DNA of 30,752 nt from CAMQRS01 sp964370065 (GCA_964370065.1 CAYJGK010000023.1:1-30752); one strand, 5' to 3'; positions 8,382 through 16,728 are shown, counted from the stretch's first letter. Made by a program: numbers and translations. Notes: generated from the letters alone by a model not told the origin.

Positions 8382-9311
8382 TTAATATCCTTGTATCAAG
8401 TCTACTTCATTACGTAATGTTTCACCCTTTTTAAAGGACATCAAATTTTCTTTTACTAATATTTCAAATAATTGATGCATCAGTGGATGGGCAAACGTTC
8501 CAGACACATGTGGTGTTATCAATAAACCAGGTATATCCCAAATTGGATGATTTTCTCTAATTGGTTCTTCATTAAAAACATCTAACATGGCTTTCCCAAT
8601 CTGTTTATTTTGCAATGCTTCACAAATCATTTCTTGACTAATTGCATTACTTCTTCCCACATTGAGTATCACAACGCTGCTTTTCACAAGTTTTAATTGA
8701 GCTTCCTTAAAAATATGATTCGTTCCTTCGTATTTAGGCAAACCAAAAGCGATTACATCAGCACGATGCAATTGAGCATCAATCCCTGCTACACCATACA
8801 CTTCATCAAAACAATCTAATTTTTTACCACTCCGGTTTACGCCAATTGTATAACCACCAAGTGCTTTAATTTTTTTTGCGAAACAACTACCAATATCGCC
8901 TGTACCATAAATAATAAAGGTCGACCCTTGTATTAAAGAAATGTGTCGTTTCTTTTGATATACATGGTTTTTTTGTTGAGCAAAATATACATCTAGATCA
9001 CGAAATAAAGCTAACGTGGACATGACTAGATGTTCAGCTATGCTTTCTCCAAAAATACCAGAAGCATTGCATAAACGTACATTATGAGGAATGCAATTTA
9101 CATAAGATTCATGACCGGCACTTTCTAATTGCAAATACTGTAAAGTATGACAATGTGGCAATAAGTGAACAGGTATATTTCCAATCACAATATCAACTTC
9201 TTGTACATCTTTATTTTCTAGTTGTTTTCGATCTTTATATACATAAGTAAATTGACGACTTAAAAAATCGACTGTATCTTTACTTAAGTTTTTTACACTT
9301 AGTATTTTCAT
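8382..9311 (-). CDS. D-isomer-specific 2-hydroxyacid dehydrogenase
   Basis: 309-residue NAD(P)-dependent dehydrogenase of the D-2-hydroxyacid family, which interconverts D-2-hydroxyacids and 2-keto acids in the cytoplasm. The nucleotide-binding motif GTGDIG is at 136-141, and the catalytic trio is present: R220 (ILNVGRSNAI), E249 (NEEPI) and H268 (ITPHVSGT). The N-terminal catalytic half is divergent, and the cofactor-specificity region after the second strand reads VNRSGK, with an Arg two residues after the strand that could favour NADPH. Substrate may be glyoxylate, hydroxypyruvate, or a 2-keto acid; sequence alone does not decide. An AGAGG site precedes the ATG. It sits between the HAD terminator and the RNase J2 promoter, and looks monocistronic. 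Confidence 0.85.
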   Translation of the reverse strand: MKILSVKNLSKDTVDFLSRQFTYVYKDRKQLENKDVQEVDIVIGNIPVHLLPHCHTLQYLQLESAGHESYVNCIPHNVRLCNASGIFGESIAEHLVMSTLALFRDLDVYFAQQKNHVYQKKRHISLIQGSTFIIYGTGDIGSCFAKKIKALGGYTIGVNRSGKKLDCFDEVYGVAGIDAQLHRADVIAFGLPKYEGTNHIFKEAQLKLVKSSVVILNVGRSNAISQEMICEALQNKQIGKAMLDVFNEEPIRENHPIWDIPGLLITPHVSGTFAHPLMHQLFEILVKENLMSFKKGETLRNEVDLIQGY

Positions 9312-9430
9312 AGGACCTCTTTACTGTACTTCTTTGTACTTAGTATAGCATAAAATTGTTTAAACACATATGATTTTCTTTATGAAAGGGATTGCAAAAT
9401 GAATATAATTATGAATTTATTTATATAATG

Positions 9431-9457
9431 AAAAAGATAAGGATTTTTCCTTATCTT
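9431..9457 (-). terminator. Terminator of the ldh2-glpK-HAD operon
   Basis: Perfect 9-bp stem AAGATAAGG (9434-9442) with CCTTATCTT (9449-9457), 6-base loop, five T on the minus strand, just after the HAD gene stop. Confidence 0.85.
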
Positions 9458-9464
9458 CTTTGTG

Positions 9465-10178
9465 TTACTGAACATTTTTTAAGTTTTCAACAAATGCATA
9501 AAAACCTGCACTATCACTACGATAATCACTTTCAATCACTCCATCTCCTGGATTGATTAAGTGATCATCTACTAAATAAAACGACATTCCAATCGTTTGT
9601 ACAACACCATCATCCAAAGTGTTATTTCCTACCATTAAACATTCGCATGCACATACATTTTGTTGTTTCATAAAATCTTCATAGTAGGCAATATTTGGTT
9701 TTGTGTAATGTGAATTTTCATAACTTGTTAAAGCGACAAAGTCACTCACCTCTAAACCTGCCCATGCTAAACGATGCTCTACTGCACGTCTTGGAAAAAC
9801 AGGGTTTGTCGTTAAGAATAAACGATATCCTTTTTCTTTCAATAAATGCACCGCTTTTTTCATGTAGTTATTTTGACTAACCCCTTTACTTAATTTAGGA
9901 AATTCTTCTTCGTAAAATTTAGTAAAAACTGCTTCAACACTTTGCTTTTCAATTCCAGTAAGATTGGTAAAACAATTCCAAAATACGATGTCATTAGTTT
10001 GTTTCCCATCATTGTGACTCATCGCTTGTACACCAGCCATAATTCCTTTTGTTAATAATTTTGCGTCGTATTCACTCCCTGCGAAATAGTGTGCAATACT
10101 AGCAAAGTAATCTTGGATAAAAGCATCCAAATCCATTGGTAATAATGTGCCATCTAAATCAAAAAATACTGTGTTCAT
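9465..10178 (-). CDS. HAD-superfamily phosphatase
   Basis: 237-residue haloacid dehalogenase-like hydrolase. Motif I is FFDLDGTLLP with nucleophile D7 and acid/base D9; motif II is FLTTNP; motif III lysine lies in the HYTKPN segment; motif IV is the MVGNNTLDDG acidic stretch. A helical cap of roughly 80 residues sits between motifs I and II, as in class C1 enzymes acting on small phosphorylated metabolites. It is the last gene of the operon that includes glycerol kinase, 13 bases downstream of the small unknown gene. A role in sugar- or glycerol-phosphate removal is possible from context but is only an inference. Confidence 0.85.
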   Translation of the reverse strand: MNTVFFDLDGTLLPMDLDAFIQDYFASIAHYFAGSEYDAKLLTKGIMAGVQAMSHNDGKQTNDIVFWNCFTNLTGIEKQSVEAVFTKFYEEEFPKLSKGVSQNNYMKKAVHLLKEKGYRLFLTTNPVFPRRAVEHRLAWAGLEVSDFVALTSYENSHYTKPNIAYYEDFMKQQNVCACECLMVGNNTLDDGVVQTIGMSFYLVDDHLINPGDGVIESDYRSDSAGFYAFVENLKNVQ

Positions 10179-10191
10179 GTTGTGTCCCCTC

Positions 10192-10464
10192 CTATTTGTG
10201 TGTCCAACTATAATATTCTTTATCTTTTAATATTGCGTCTTCTTGTGATTCTTCTTTTTGTCTTTTATGCAAATAGAAAGTTTCCTGTTTAAATAAATCG
10301 ACTAATGTTACTTCATCAACATAATAAGTTGCTTGATTACTCTTCGCAATAAAGCGATTCTCTTGATAAGCAAAATAGGTTATTGCTTGTTTAGTTTTAA
10401 TAAATACTATTTCTTTCCTATATAAATAATGTAGCACTTCTTCCATACTATTTATTTTTTCCAT
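10192..10464 (-). CDS. Small protein of unknown function
   Basis: 90-residue protein, not recognised. It is soluble, rich in Tyr, Lys and Glu, has no signal peptide or membrane segment, and looks like a mixed alpha/beta fold with the segment KQAITYFAYQENRFIAKSNQATYY suggesting a beta-hairpin core followed by a charged helical tail. The open frame can be read from a TTG 12 codons upstream, but GATGGGTG before the ATG at 10464 fits better. It lies between glpK (53-base gap) and the HAD phosphatase (13-base gap) and is probably co-transcribed with both. The start region is covered by a pair of direct repeats (see that entry). Confidence 0.7.
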   Translation of the reverse strand: MEKINSMEEVLHYLYRKEIVFIKTKQAITYFAYQENRFIAKSNQATYYVDEVTLVDLFKQETFYLHKRQKEESQEDAILKDKEYYSWTHK

Positions 10465-10495
10465 TTTATCACACCCATCATTAACTTTATCACAC
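10465..10495. repeat. Two direct repeats 21 bp apart before a small gene
   Basis: TTTATCACAC (plus strand) occurs at 10465-10474 and again at 10486-10495; the 21-bp period equals about two helical turns. On the minus strand they read GTGTGATAAA just before the start codon of the 90-residue protein. They may bind a regulator or may be chance. Confidence 0.5.
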
Positions 10496-10517
10496 TTCAA
10501 TCATTATTGTAAGTAGA

Positions 10518-12011
10518 TTATTGATGATATTTTTGAACACATGATACAGCATTTTTCCAGCCATCATATAAAGCGTCCACCTTATCTTTAGGCTGTATTG
10601 GTATATAGGTTTTTGCAGCTTGTAGTTTTTGTTTTAATTGTTTTAAATCTTTAAAATAGCCACATGCTAACCCTGCTAACATAGCTGCTCCTAATGCTGT
10701 TGTTTCTTTCACTTTAGCTACATGTACTTCTTTTTGAATTAAATCACTTTGAAATTGCATTAAATATTGATTATCTGTTGCGCCTCCATCCACTTGTAAA
10801 GAAACAAGAGATTGCCTAGCATCTTTCATCATGGCATCTAATACATCTTTGCTTTGATACGCAATACTTTCTAGTGTAGCACGTGTAATATGGGCATCGC
10901 TACTTCCTCTTGTTAAACCAAAGATTGCACCCCTTGCCTTATCATCCCAATAAGGTGCCCCTAATCCAACAAAGGCAGGTACAACATATACTTCATCACT
11001 ATCATTAATAGATGTTGCTAGTGATTCACTTAATTTCGCATCATTAAATAATTGCAACCCATCACGTAGCCACTGAATCGCACTTCCTGCTACAAAAATG
11101 CTTCCCTCCAATGCATAGTGTACTTCATTATTGATTCCCCATGCAATTGTAGTAATTAAGCCATGTTGTGAATGAATCGCTTGATTATGCGTATTCATTA
11201 ACATAAAACAACCTGTTCCATATGTATTTTTAACCATTCCTTTATGAAAACATCCTTGTCCAAATAAAGCTGCCTGCTGATCCCCTATCATACTGGCAAT
11301 GGCTACTTTTTGATTGAAAAATAACGAAGGATTTGTGTGCGTGTAAATAGCAGAAGAAGGACATACACTTGGTAGCATCGTTTTTGGAATATTTAATATT
11401 TCTAATAAGGTGTCATCCCAACATAAGTCATGGATATTGTATAGCATAGTTCTTGCTGCATTAGAGTAATCACTCACATGTGCCACTCCTCCACTCAGCT
11501 TATACACTAACCAAGTATCGATTGTACCAAACATTAATTCATTAGCTTGCGCTTTCATTTGTGCCCCTGGCACGTGATCTAAAATCCATCTGATTTTAGT
11601 AGCAGAAAAATAAGGATCAATCACTAACCCTGTTTTCTCTTGAAATAAAGAAGCATACCCTTTTCGTTTTAAATCATCACAAATTCCATCACTTTGTCTA
11701 GACTGCCAAACTAATGCACGATGAATTGGTAACCCTGTTGCTTTATCCCACACAATCGTCGTTTCTCTTTGATTCGTAATACCGATACTTTCTATTTCAC
11801 TTGGTTTTATGCTGGATGTAATAAATGCTTCACTCATGCAACTTAAAACACTCAACCAAATTTCATTAGCATCATGTTCTACCCACCCTGGTTCATCAAA
11901 GTATTGTGTAAATTCTTTTTGAGCTTGTCCCACTATTTCTAAATCTTCATTAAAAATGATGACACGACTGCTTGTTGTTCCTTGATCAATTGTTAATATA
12001 TATTTTTTCAT
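10518..12011 (-). CDS. glpK: Glycerol kinase
   Basis: 497-residue FGGY-family kinase that phosphorylates glycerol to sn-glycerol 3-phosphate using ATP in the cytoplasm. The N-terminus MKKYILTIDQGTTSSR holds the phosphate-binding loop; NQRETT, GWVEHDANEIW, YGTGCFMLMNT, ALEGSIFVAGSAIQWLRDG, GLGAPYWDD and the LQVDGGATDN signature are all in place and the length is standard. The upstream DUF1653 gene overlaps it by 4 bases (ATGA), so translation is coupled; a nine-codon upstream extension of the frame has no ribosome site of its own. Unusually for a Firmicute, no glpF, glpO or glpD lies beside it; its neighbours are an Ldh2-type dehydrogenase and a HAD phosphatase. Confidence 0.95.
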   Translation of the reverse strand: MKKYILTIDQGTTSSRVIIFNEDLEIVGQAQKEFTQYFDEPGWVEHDANEIWLSVLSCMSEAFITSSIKPSEIESIGITNQRETTIVWDKATGLPIHRALVWQSRQSDGICDDLKRKGYASLFQEKTGLVIDPYFSATKIRWILDHVPGAQMKAQANELMFGTIDTWLVYKLSGGVAHVSDYSNAARTMLYNIHDLCWDDTLLEILNIPKTMLPSVCPSSAIYTHTNPSLFFNQKVAIASMIGDQQAALFGQGCFHKGMVKNTYGTGCFMLMNTHNQAIHSQHGLITTIAWGINNEVHYALEGSIFVAGSAIQWLRDGLQLFNDAKLSESLATSINDSDEVYVVPAFVGLGAPYWDDKARGAIFGLTRGSSDAHITRATLESIAYQSKDVLDAMMKDARQSLVSLQVDGGATDNQYLMQFQSDLIQKEVHVAKVKETTALGAAMLAGLACGYFKDLKQLKQKLQAAKTYIPIQPKDKVDALYDGWKNAVSCVQKYHQ

Positions 12012-12244
12012 TTTCGCACACTCTCTATTTCTATACATTCAAAACGGTATTTTTGTTTTACATCAGGGTATTTCTCTTTGTCCACAAGTTCCATAAACAT
12101 GGTTTGAGGACGAATATATAAATTGCAATCATCATATAGTTTACGATACACTACATAAATTTCTTTGGTTTCACTATGGATAGCCAATTCTTCTACAAAA
12201 TAATAATCACCTTTAAAATGTTTATAAATAGCTTTTACTTTCAT
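12008..12244 (-). CDS. DUF1653 domain protein
   Basis: 78-residue protein matching the DUF1653 family, small single-domain proteins of unknown function. The family pattern is visible: a start on YKHFKGDYYFVE, then a short variable linker, a central EIYVVYRKLYDD with the conserved tyrosines, and a RPQTMFMELVD end. The fold is probably a small beta barrel. Its ATG has a strong AGGAGAT site that lies in the 8 bases after the dehydrogenase stop and the gene end overlaps glpK by four bases, so it is a firm member of this operon. No function is assigned. Confidence 0.85.
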   Translation of the reverse strand: MKVKAIYKHFKGDYYFVEELAIHSETKEIYVVYRKLYDDCNLYIRPQTMFMELVDKEKYPDVKQKYRFECIEIESVRK

Positions 12245-12252
12245 ATTATCTC

Positions 12253-13356
12253 CTATTTTTCAAAAGGAAAAAAAGTACTTAGTTGTAATTCCTCTTTAAT
12301 CATCAACAATTCTTTTTGTAATGATTCAGATATAGGTACTCCTTTTTCTTCTCTTTCTAATCGAACTTCATATTCTTTTTCTCCTGCTGTATAGATACGG
12401 GATTGCCCTTTTGCTTTTTTGGATTGACGCAATGCACAACAGATTTCAGTGGTTCTTTTACGCAATACTTCTTCACCCATAAAAAATTCTGGATTAATTA
12501 CAATAAAAAAATGACCTAAGTGAAAAGGACGAAGATTTCCTTTCTCATCCGTATCTTTAATGTCCTTTAATGCGATACCATCACTTAATGCGCTAGATAA
12601 AATTTCTACAACTGTCGCATATCCATACCCTTTGTAGCCTGCTTGTTCCTCACCAACACCACCAAGTGGAGCGAGCGCTGCTTTACCTGTTGATAAGTAT
12701 TCTAAAATAGTTTGTGAATCGACGATTGGCGTATCACTTACAATCGCACCAGATGGTGTAGATTTTCCAATTCTAGCATAATACTCTATCTTTCCTCTTT
12801 GAAAAATAGAAGTAGCACAATCTAAACAAAAATGAAAGGGTTCTTGTGTAGGTATACTAAAAGTTAATGGATTAGTTCCTAACATATTTTCCACCCCAAA
12901 AGTAGGAGCGATACTACTTCTAGCGTTTGTTCCTGTAATTCCAATCATCCCCGCATTTGCCGCTAAATCAGTATAGTATCCTGCAATACCATAATGTGAT
13001 GAATTACGAATGACTCCCATTGCTATACCATATTTTTTTGCTTTTTCAATTAAATGATTCATCATATGATAAGAGGCAACCATGCCCATCCCATCATTTG
13101 CATCCATGACTTGTGTAGTCAATGTGTCCTTCAGTATTTCACAATGGGTAACTGGATTTAGTATTCCTTTTTTAATACGATCTAAATATATTGGTTTGAA
13201 TCGATTCACCCCATGACTTTCAATTCCTCGATGATCACTCTCTAATAATATTTCCGCGCATATTTTAGCATCTTGTTCACTAACCCCATACCCCATAAAA
13301 CTTTCTATTAAAAATTGATTCATTATATTCCATGCAACATATGGTCTTTCTTCCAT
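12253..13356 (-). CDS. Ldh2/MDH2-family malate/L-lactate dehydrogenase
   Basis: 367-residue NAD(P)-dependent oxidoreductase of the Ldh2 (type 2 malate/L-lactate, ureidoglycolate, YlbC-like) family, which is unrelated to the Rossmann-fold lactate dehydrogenases. Family hallmarks are ESDHRGIESHGVNRF near residue 45 (with the catalytic His), VIRNSSHYGIAGYY near 120 and GTNPLTFSIPT near 160, plus the GYKGYG segment. Members reduce or oxidise 2-hydroxy acids such as malate, lactate, 2,3-diketogulonate or ureidoglycolate; the substrate is not decided here. It is the first gene of the operon with glycerol kinase, with a clear AAAGGATG ribosome site and a promoter and inverted repeat upstream. Confidence 0.88.
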   Translation of the reverse strand: MEERPYVAWNIMNQFLIESFMGYGVSEQDAKICAEILLESDHRGIESHGVNRFKPIYLDRIKKGILNPVTHCEILKDTLTTQVMDANDGMGMVASYHMMNHLIEKAKKYGIAMGVIRNSSHYGIAGYYTDLAANAGMIGITGTNARSSIAPTFGVENMLGTNPLTFSIPTQEPFHFCLDCATSIFQRGKIEYYARIGKSTPSGAIVSDTPIVDSQTILEYLSTGKAALAPLGGVGEEQAGYKGYGYATVVEILSSALSDGIALKDIKDTDEKGNLRPFHLGHFFIVINPEFFMGEEVLRKRTTEICCALRQSKKAKGQSRIYTAGEKEYEVRLEREEKGVPISESLQKELLMIKEELQLSTFFPFEK

Positions 13357-13369
13357 GTTTCATCCTTTC

Positions 13370-13386
13370 TTTATCTTTAAGATAAA
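13370..13386. promoter_or_regulatory. Perfect 8-1-8 inverted repeat, putative operator
   Basis: TTTATCTT-T-AAGATAAA at 13370-13386 is an uninterrupted palindrome. It starts 14 bases before the dehydrogenase start codon and lies between the -10 box (13392-13397) and the ribosome site, covering the expected transcription start. That is a classic place for a repressor. The regulator is not in the window. Confidence 0.6.
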
Positions 13387-13391
13387 TACGA

Positions 13392-13397
13392 ATTATA
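13392..13397 (-). promoter_or_regulatory. -10 box of the ldh2-glpK operon
   Basis: Perfect TATAAT on the minus strand; TTTGAA lies about 15 bases upstream as a weak -35. Confidence 0.5.
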
Positions 13398-13472
13398 TTC
13401 TTTACCAAAACATTCAAATTGAAATCCATGCTATCTTTTCATCTATTACATTTATTATAACTTTTTTTAACG

Positions 13473-13519
13473 TAAAAAAAAAGCCAATTATACAAAGTCA
13501 CACCTTCATATAATTAGCT
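13473..13519 (-). terminator. Terminator of the SPFH-ribbon-TPM operon
   Basis: An 11-bp stem (13482-13492 with 13509-13519, one G-T pair) around a 16-base loop, followed by nine T on the minus strand, 22 bases past the TPM gene stop. Confidence 0.85.
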
Positions 13520-13541
13520 ATTATTTACAATTTGCTAGCAG

Positions 13542-14312
13542 TTAGAACTTTCCGCTTCTGCCGCCACTTGAACCCGATGATCCAGATGAATTACTCTTTG
13601 GACGTATTACTTTTGTAACTGTTGAATACAAGAATTGATCACTCTTATCATGTAACAAGAAAGAATCTTTATCAATATATGCCTTCGCTTCTTTTTGCGC
13701 TACTACATTGTTCATTTGCGTAAATAAGTACACGACGTATCCTACTGCTGCAAATATACCAACTAACATTACAATACCGAATCCGATGACATAATACATG
13801 GTTCCTCGATATTGATTTGAGTAATCATACTCATCTCCTGTTCTGGCTTGTTTAGCATATGCTTCTACCATATCTACATATTCACTAAATCCTTTTTCGT
13901 ATTCCCCATCACTAAAGTAATGTAAGATATTTTCCTCAAATTGATCGAGTGCATAATTATTATATGCAACATCACCAAACCCTTCTGTTGTAATCGCCCA
14001 ATCGCGATACTCTAGGCTCAATAAGAGTAATAAACCATCTTTATTGTTACCATAACCAAAATCATAGTAGTAATACATATTTTCTGCATACGTAGATGCC
14101 GCTTCTCCTTCTAAAGAAAAAGTGGTTACAATGTATACATCTAATTGATATGTTTCATATATATACGCTAATTGTTCTTCTAGTTCTTGTTCTATTTCAC
14201 TACTTATTAAATCATCGCCATCATAAATACGTGTTTCATTAGCAGAAATAGAAAGGGTTGGTACAAGTGTTAGAATAAATAGGAGAAGTAATAATTTTAA
14301 TTTAAATTTCAT
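13542..14312 (-). CDS. ydjH: TPM-domain (YgcG/YdjH-like) secreted-anchored protein
   Basis: 256-residue membrane protein. An N-terminal signal peptide (hydrophobic core residues 7-20, likely cleavage after SISA at 24) is followed by an extracellular TPM domain (about 27-155) with the family pattern VYIVTTFSLEGE and DGLLLLLSLEYRDWAI, then a membrane helix at 173-197 and a cytoplasmic region ending in a Ser/Gly-rich tail, SGSSGGRSGKF. This layout matches YgcG/YdjH-like proteins; in B. subtilis ydjH lies in the pspA-ydjG-ydjH-ydjI envelope stress operon. It starts 12 bases after the zinc-ribbon gene and is the last gene before a strong terminator. The Gly-Ser tail is shorter than in many homologs. 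The family's biochemical activity is not settled. Confidence 0.8.
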   Translation of the reverse strand: MKFKLKLLLLLFILTLVPTLSISANETRIYDGDDLISSEIEQELEEQLAYIYETYQLDVYIVTTFSLEGEAASTYAENMYYYYDFGYGNNKDGLLLLLSLEYRDWAITTEGFGDVAYNNYALDQFEENILHYFSDGEYEKGFSEYVDMVEAYAKQARTGDEYDYSNQYRGTMYYVIGFGIVMLVGIFAAVGYVVYLFTQMNNVVAQKEAKAYIDKDSFLLHDKSDQFLYSTVTKVIRPKSNSSGSSGSSGGRSGKF

Positions 14313-14324
14313 TGTTTTTCCTCC

Positions 14325-15443
14325 TTACATCCACATGATTATAGCTGCAAATACAGCTGAGCCAAGTGCTGCCACTAAGACAAAAGTAGCGAGTCCATAT
14401 TTTACTGCTTTCATTTTATCAATTGGTAACTTCCCAACAAATTTACCAGTTTGCCCATTCATTGCAAATGTGTATTTTTCTCCTTTATAAGTGGAGTTTA
14501 AAATCCATACTGGTAATAACGCATATTGAATATTCCCACGTTCATTCACTACATTTTTATGCGTTACACGATGTGTATCATACCCTTGAATTGTACTACT
14601 ATATAACGATAATAAACTGTTACTCATACGATCTGCTACACGCTCACTTAAATCATCCGCTACCACATCGTAGTTTTGTGCTAAATAACCCGCTAAGTAA
14701 GCCGTACTAAAATTAACTGCTTGCGTATAATCATATGGTTCAATGGATTCCATTAGAGTATCATCCATTTTAGAAGAACCATCAGCAGGAACACTAGCAA
14801 AATCAACTTCCCCATTACGTCTTAATGCATAATGGTTCGTTTTAGTATAAATATAGTTTCCACTTGTCCAAGAACGAGAGGTTTGTGCTCGATACGTAAC
14901 TTCTCCTTTAGCTGTACAATTAAATAGCCAAAACGGCACATAAATACCACTAATTTCATCAATATGATTTTCACTTTTGAATTCATTTGGCAATAATTTT
15001 TTACCCTTTAAATAATTATAAAGCTCTGTTTTTGCACTTTTTCTATCAATTTTAAAAGGAATGACTAAATCGGGACGATATTCATCTTTTAATTGTGAGG
15101 CAATAATAACAGGATTGTCACAATATGGACACTTAGTTGCTGTTGTGACTTCATCTGAAATAATTTCTCCAGCGCAGGATTGACAAATATATTTCTTAAC
15201 ACTTTGCTTTTCACTTTCATTCCAATTCGTTGCCCCATTTGTTTCATCATAATGTGACCACTCTAAACTTGCTTCTTGCGATTCACTTAATTGTGCAAAA
15301 TCTGCTATGGCAGCTACATCAAATTCACAACCGCAATATTCACAAGTCATATTCTGAGCATTGGAATCAAATTTAATCGCCGCACCGCAACTTGGACATT
15401 TATTTTGTTGAATGGTATCGGTATTATTTTTTGTCGAATTCAT
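14325..15443 (-). CDS. ydjG: Zinc-ribbon membrane protein, YdjG-like
   Basis: 372-residue protein with two N-terminal zinc ribbons, C16/C19...C34/C37 (CPSCG, CEYCG) and C87/C90...C105/C108 (CQSCA, CPYCD), a long middle domain (about 115-345) with the repeated hydrophobic pattern of YdjG-like proteins (VPFWLFNCTAKGEV, LLPVWILNSTYKG), and one C-terminal membrane helix at about 348-372 (VLVAALGSAVFAAIIMWM). In B. subtilis, YdjG acts with YdjH as membrane partners recruiting PspA. The start overlaps the end of the SPFH gene by 20 bases and uses a GGGGAT site inside it, so translation is coupled. It precedes the TPM gene by 12 bases. Identification rests on domain layout and operon order. Confidence 0.8.
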   Translation of the reverse strand: MNSTKNNTDTIQQNKCPSCGAAIKFDSNAQNMTCEYCGCEFDVAAIADFAQLSESQEASLEWSHYDETNGATNWNESEKQSVKKYICQSCAGEIISDEVTTATKCPYCDNPVIIASQLKDEYRPDLVIPFKIDRKSAKTELYNYLKGKKLLPNEFKSENHIDEISGIYVPFWLFNCTAKGEVTYRAQTSRSWTSGNYIYTKTNHYALRRNGEVDFASVPADGSSKMDDTLMESIEPYDYTQAVNFSTAYLAGYLAQNYDVVADDLSERVADRMSNSLLSLYSSTIQGYDTHRVTHKNVVNERGNIQYALLPVWILNSTYKGEKYTFAMNGQTGKFVGKLPIDKMKAVKYGLATFVLVAALGSAVFAAIIMWM

Positions 15444-16728
15444 TTATTATATCCCCGCATTCTGGACAAAATTTAGGCGCATTGTTTACATCTTCTGGTG
15501 TGTACCCGCATTTGTCACAAACAATTTTAACCCCTTTGTTTGGTTTCCCGCAGTTTGTACAAAATTTACCCGTGTTTACTGTATGACACTCGCATGTCCA
15601 ACCTCCTGTTTGTGGGGATTGTTTTCCGCATTCTTCACAAAATTTACCTGTATTTTGTTTCCCACAACCACAGGTCCATCCATTTGCTTGTGGTGCATGA
15701 GCCATCTGCGTTTGTTGTGCTTGTTGATCAGCAAATAGAGCATTGGCATTAATACCACCACTTTGTTGAGCCATGTTCATCCCTGCAAAAGCCATAAATG
15801 CACCTGTCCCTTCATTTCCCGCAGCTAACTTCATCGCATCTGCTTGTGCTTGTGTAAGTGTAGCAGCCGCCATTCCACTATTACGTAGTACTGCTGTTCT
15901 TTGCATTTCTTTAATCATATCCTCATCTTCTTTAGAAGCAACTACTGAGTTAACTCCAAAAGAAACAATCTTTAATCCACGTAATGCTTGCCATTTATCC
16001 GATAAAATTTCATTTAATTCTACTGCTAATTCTGTTGTATGCGCAGGAATCGCTGAATAGCGTAGACCCATTGCACTCATTTTAGCGAAAGCAGGTTGCA
16101 ATGCTGTCAATAATTCACTTTTCAACATCCCATCTATTTCTTCACGTAAATATTCTCTTTCTACATTTCCGCAAACATTTGTATAGAATAAAATTGGATC
16201 AACAATTTTATATGAATATTCTCCATGACAACGCACTGCAATATCAATATCTAATCCAATATTATTGTCCACTACACGGAATGGCACAGGGTTAGCTGTT
16301 CCATATTTATTACCTAAGATTTCCTTCACATTAATAAAGTAAATTCTTTGATCTGTTCCTGTATTATCACCAAAAGTAAAACGCTTCCCAATTAGTGAAA
16401 ATGTATTTTTTACTGATTCTCCTAAGCTACCTGTAAATAAACTAGGTGCAATAGCATTATCATATGTAAATTCACCAGGTGTCGCACAAACTTCTACAAT
16501 CTTCCCTTGTTCAACAATAATCATACATTGCCCATCTGCAACGATAATTTTAGATCCATCACTAATTACATTATCGTGGCCTTTTGTATTTTGTGAGCCT
16601 TTTTCGTTTTGTCTAATACCTTTTGTCAATAAAACATTGACATCTAAAGCATCACTGACAAAGGCCTCTTTCCATTCATCTGCAAAAACTCCTTTAACTG
16701 AGTTTATTCCTGCTGCTATTAATCCCAT
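15424..16728 (-). CDS. ydjI: SPFH-domain protein with triple zinc ribbon, YdjI-like
   Basis: 434-residue protein with an N-terminal SPFH/prohibitin-like domain (about 50-270) of the kind annotated as virion-core-protein-like, no transmembrane helix, an Ala/Gln-rich helical stretch (about 280-345) and a C-terminal array of zinc ribbons: C353/C355/C364/C367, C379/C381/C390/C393 and C404/C407/C421/C424. The first two are near duplicates (WTCGCGKQNTGKFC, WTCECHTVNTGKFC), which suggests tandem duplication. B. subtilis YdjI has the same SPFH-plus-ribbon plan and helps bring PspA to the membrane. Here no pspA lies beside it. It starts the three-gene operon with its own promoter and 16-bp palindrome upstream, and its end overlaps the ydjG-like gene by 20 bases. 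Confidence 0.82.
   Translation of the reverse strand: MGLIAAGINSVKGVFADEWKEAFVSDALDVNVLLTKGIRQNEKGSQNTKGHDNVISDGSKIIVADGQCMIIVEQGKIVEVCATPGEFTYDNAIAPSLFTGSLGESVKNTFSLIGKRFTFGDNTGTDQRIYFINVKEILGNKYGTANPVPFRVVDNNIGLDIDIAVRCHGEYSYKIVDPILFYTNVCGNVEREYLREEIDGMLKSELLTALQPAFAKMSAMGLRYSAIPAHTTELAVELNEILSDKWQALRGLKIVSFGVNSVVASKEDEDMIKEMQRTAVLRNSGMAAATLTQAQADAMKLAAGNEGTGAFMAFAGMNMAQQSGGINANALFADQQAQQTQMAHAPQANGWTCGCGKQNTGKFCEECGKQSPQTGGWTCECHTVNTGKFCTNCGKPNKGVKIVCDKCGYTPEDVNNAPKFCPECGDIINEFDKK

Noticed and set aside
12008..12244. Reading DUF1653 gene as a glpK leader regulator
   Set aside because: The gene is a conserved family of its own with an ATGA overlap; operon coupling explains the position, no attenuator-like structure seen.
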